Source: an uncultured Erysipelotrichaceae bacterium
Lineage (GTDB): Bacteria > Bacillota_I > Bacilli_A > Erysipelotrichales > Erysipelotrichaceae
DNA: 6,669 nt
Assembly: GCA_934692455.1 (NCBI GenBank)
Contig: CAKUTY010000074.1
Coordinates: 1 to 6,669, forward strand
Direction of reading: 5' to 3'
Of this stretch, positions 5,089 to 6,669 are shown in pieces; positions within the stretch are counted from its first letter, which is position 1, and every line of letters starts with the position of its first letter. Under the pieces are notes generated by a model. That model was not told the origin of the DNA and made no database searches. It was given only the letters and a program-made list of their open reading frames with translations. The translations under genes and the position numbers were made by a program.

Positions 5089-6012
5089 ATGAGAGCTTTG
5101 TTTACTTGGCCAATAAGTGAAGAATATAAACAAAAGTTTAAGGATACTGGTATTGAATGTGTTTTTAATACTAACTATACAAAAGATGATATTGATAATG
5201 CCAATGTTGTTTTTGGCAATCCTAATCCTGAACATTTAAAGAATAGTCATATTAAGTGGTTACAGCTTGCTAGTGCTGGTGCTAATAATTATTGTGATAT
5301 AGATGACTCAATTGTCCTTACAAACGCTTCTGGCGCTTATGATGAGGCAATTTGTGAATATATGCTTGGTATTACCCTAGCAATCACAAAGAAACTCTAT
5401 GGCTATTATAATCAGCAATTAGAAGGAGTTTGGAAAAGCTTAGGCAAAGTTAAATCAATTAAAGATTTGAATATTGTCTGTGTTGGTATGGGTAGCATTG
5501 GCAAAAGATATGCTAAGCTTATGCATTCATTGGGTGCTAAGGTCTATGGTGTTAATAGAAGTATTCATGAAAAACCTGATTATGTAGAGATGTTATATAC
5601 AACCAAAGATATGGATAAGGCTCTGGCTATTGCTGATGTGGTTGCGATAACGCTACCGGAAACAAAAGAGACATATCATATGTTTGATTATGCTAAACTT
5701 CATAAGATTAAAGAAGGTGCTATCTTAATGAATCTAGGTAGAGGCACTTTAATTGTAGAAGATGATCTTGTAAAAATAATGAATGATCATTATTTAGATT
5801 CAGTTTATTTAGATGTATGCGAAGTAGAACCACTACCAAAGACTAGTGAACTATGGAAACTAGATAATGTTTATATAACTCCTCATATTACTGGTGGTCC
5901 TACATCGGACATAAGCATTCATAATGTCGAGGATATCTTCTATAGAAACCTAGTTCATTATTTAAATAATGAAGAATTGGAGAATATTGTAGATAAAAAA
6001 AGAGGATATTAA
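5089..6012 (+). CDS. D-2-hydroxyacid dehydrogenase, probably NADP(H)-dependent
   Basis: A 307-residue cytoplasmic oxidoreductase of the D-isomer-specific 2-hydroxyacid dehydrogenase family, which reduces 2-keto acids to D-2-hydroxy acids or the reverse. The N-terminal substrate half includes LQLASAGANNY (59-68). The Rossmann domain begins near residue 127 with GMGSIG (133-138). The catalytic set is intact: Arg218 in NLGRG, Glu247 in DVCEVEP and His266 in TPHITGG. After the second Rossmann strand the sequence is VYGVNRS (152-158) rather than an acidic residue, and the Arg157-Ser158 pair suggests a preference for NADP(H). This resembles glyoxylate/hydroxypyruvate reductase-type members more than serine-pathway SerA, and there is no ACT domain. 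The substrate cannot be assigned. AAAGGAG, four bases before the ATG, supports the start. Two strong hairpins bracket the gene. Confidence 0.92.
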   Translation: MRALFTWPISEEYKQKFKDTGIECVFNTNYTKDDIDNANVVFGNPNPEHLKNSHIKWLQLASAGANNYCDIDDSIVLTNASGAYDEAICEYMLGITLAITKKLYGYYNQQLEGVWKSLGKVKSIKDLNIVCVGMGSIGKRYAKLMHSLGAKVYGVNRSIHEKPDYVEMLYTTKDMDKALAIADVVAITLPETKETYHMFDYAKLHKIKEGAILMNLGRGTLIVEDDLVKIMNDHYLDSVYLDVCEVEPLPKTSELWKLDNVYITPHITGGPTSDISIHNVEDIFYRNLVHYLNNEELENIVDKKRGY

Positions 6013-6042
6013 AACCACAGATTTTATACTTCTGTGGTTTTT
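6011..6042. terminator. Bidirectional terminator between convergent genes
   Basis: AAAACCACAGA (6011-6021) pairs perfectly over eleven positions with TCTGTGGTTTT (6031-6041) around a nine-base loop. A T-run closes the right side, and the left arm begins with an A-run that reads as U on the other strand. The element starts inside the TAA of the dehydrogenase and lies ten bases beyond the stop of the minus-strand gene, so it can serve both. Confidence 0.85.
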
Positions 6043-6051
6043 AAGCTGTAT

Positions 6052-6600
6052 TTAGTTAGATTCATAGAATTCTTCGAAGATATCGCTAAAAGTAAGATAA
6101 CCATCTACGCGGTGATATGCATATTTATTAGTTTCTCCATCTATAGTAATTTCAATGTATTCTCTATCTTGTATGATGATTGATTTATTATCACCTTTAA
6201 TTTCAAAATCAAATGGAATACAGCCTGCACCAGCAACAGGAATATAATCCTTATAAAACTTGATATCAGACCATTTTGACAACAATTCTTTTGCACCGTC
6301 ATCATAGATGCTAATAAGATAGTCGTTATTATCGTATTGCACAAGAATCTCATTAACATCAAAGTCGATAAGATCATTTAAAGTGATTCCTTCTTCATAG
6401 AAGCCACTAGCTGGTTCTATCGAGACTAAATGATAGATATTATATTTTTTACCTGTTTTATCTTCTTTTTCCTCTGCATAGAATTTAATTTTGACGATGT
6501 CACCAATTTTGTATCCTTCTATAAGACTTTTATCATCTAATTCAAAATCATAGCTTCCTAATTTATCAGAAGGACTAACATAAAGAAGATTGTCTTGCAA
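6052..6600 (-). CDS. Unrecognised protein, possible lipoprotein with its true 5' end lost or interrupted
   Basis: I do not recognise this 182-residue acidic protein. Its first third looks like a small beta-barrel domain (LQDNLLYVSPSD, then DDKSLIEGYKIGDIVKIKF), resembling the DUF3221-like repeats of Firmicute lipoproteins; this is a resemblance by eye only. The rest is rich in Asp, Glu, Tyr and Ile with no motif or membrane segment. The only usable start is TTG at 6600, with no Shine-Dalgarno sequence. The frame stays open to 6651 and reads naturally (NTNSVLTIEKVGEVVV), completing the first strand of that domain. That implies translation begins further upstream, but an in-frame TGA at 6652-6654 blocks it. 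A nonsense mutation, a frameshift, a sequencing error or recoding are all possible. The stop TAA at 6052-6054 and the downstream terminator are normal. Confidence 0.6.
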   Translation of the reverse strand: MQDNLLYVSPSDKLGSYDFELDDKSLIEGYKIGDIVKIKFYAEEKEDKTGKKYNIYHLVSIEPASGFYEEGITLNDLIDFDVNEILVQYDNNDYLISIYDDGAKELLSKWSDIKFYKDYIPVAGAGCIPFDFEIKGDNKSIIIQDREYIEITIDGETNKYAYHRVDGYLTFSDIFEEFYESN

Positions 6601-6669
6601 AACTACTACTTCACCAACTTTTTCAATTGTTAGAACACTATTTGTGTTTTGTCATCCACATAGTAAACA
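6601..6669 (-). other. Upstream extension of the minus-strand gene with in-frame TGA at a lipobox-like site
   Basis: In the frame of the gene at 6052-6600, the bases upstream read Cys-Leu-Leu-Cys-Gly-TGA-Gln-Asn-Thr-Asn, with the TGA at 6652-6654. Were the TGA a Cys codon (TGT or TGC, one base away), the sequence LLCG-C-QN would be a plausible lipobox at the end of a lipoprotein signal peptide. In another frame the minus strand reads VYYVDDKTQIVF and stops at TAA (6630-6632), which could instead be the end of a neighbouring gene or the frame-shifted upstream part of this one. The window edge prevents a decision. Confidence 0.4.

Noticed and set aside
5044..5235. 63-residue minus-strand open frame over the nagB/dehydrogenase junction
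   Set aside because: It runs antisense through a terminator and the start of a real gene, with no recognisable motif.
6141..6377. 78-residue minus-strand open frame within the last gene
   Set aside because: It lies in another frame of the same strand, inside the longer frame whose composition and domain-like start look real. It has no start signal.
6637..6654. Selenocysteine at the TGA of the last gene
   Set aside because: The nearby five-pair hairpin has no recognisable SECIS features and a lipobox is an unlikely site. Kept only as a remote alternative to a nonsense mutation.

Overview
This AT-rich window (G+C roughly one third by eye) looks like chromosomal DNA of a low-GC Bacillota, perhaps of the Erysipelotrichia/Coprobacillaceae type. 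Supporting signs are A/T-ending codons, AGA for Arg, AAAGGAG-type ribosome binding sites, U-tailed hairpin terminators and best-fitting families that are common in gut Firmicutes. All Trp codons in the intact genes are TGG, so the standard code applies. The taxon is an inference; no marker gene is present.

Layout. Bases 1-1104 (+) are the C-terminal three quarters of glycerol kinase (glpK), cut by the window edge. Twelve bases later is a five-helix membrane protein of the CmpB-like 'putative ABC-transporter type IV' family (1117-1869). A 162-base gap follows that holds three stem-loops in a row, the last two terminator-like. It leads to a small zinc-ribbon membrane protein (2032-2382) that has a short terminator at its stop codon. 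Two adjacent paralogous regulators of the YhfZ type (HTH_41 plus YhfZ_C) lie at 2423-3316 and 3351-4271. They are followed by nagB, glucosamine-6-phosphate deaminase (4321-5049), with its own near-perfect extended -10 promoter. A strong hairpin with a U-tract separates nagB from a D-2-hydroxyacid dehydrogenase (5089-6012). A bidirectional terminator then separates that gene from a convergent, unrecognised gene on the minus strand (6052-6600). The frame of that last gene continues upstream past its only available start codon to an in-frame TGA, exactly where a lipoprotein cysteine would be expected.

How it fits together. The window is mostly small-molecule carbon metabolism: glycerol phosphorylation, amino-sugar entry into glycolysis, and 2-keto/2-hydroxy acid reduction. 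The duplicated YhfZ-like regulators sit directly upstream of nagB on the same strand with no terminator between, so they may read through into it and may control it; this is inference from position only. I see no mobile element, CRISPR array, tRNA, rRNA or phage gene. The points most worth checking are the tandem YhfZ pair next to nagB, the TGA at the putative lipobox of the last gene, the stem-loop cluster at 1901-2004, and two genes whose start codons sit exactly where transcription would begin.
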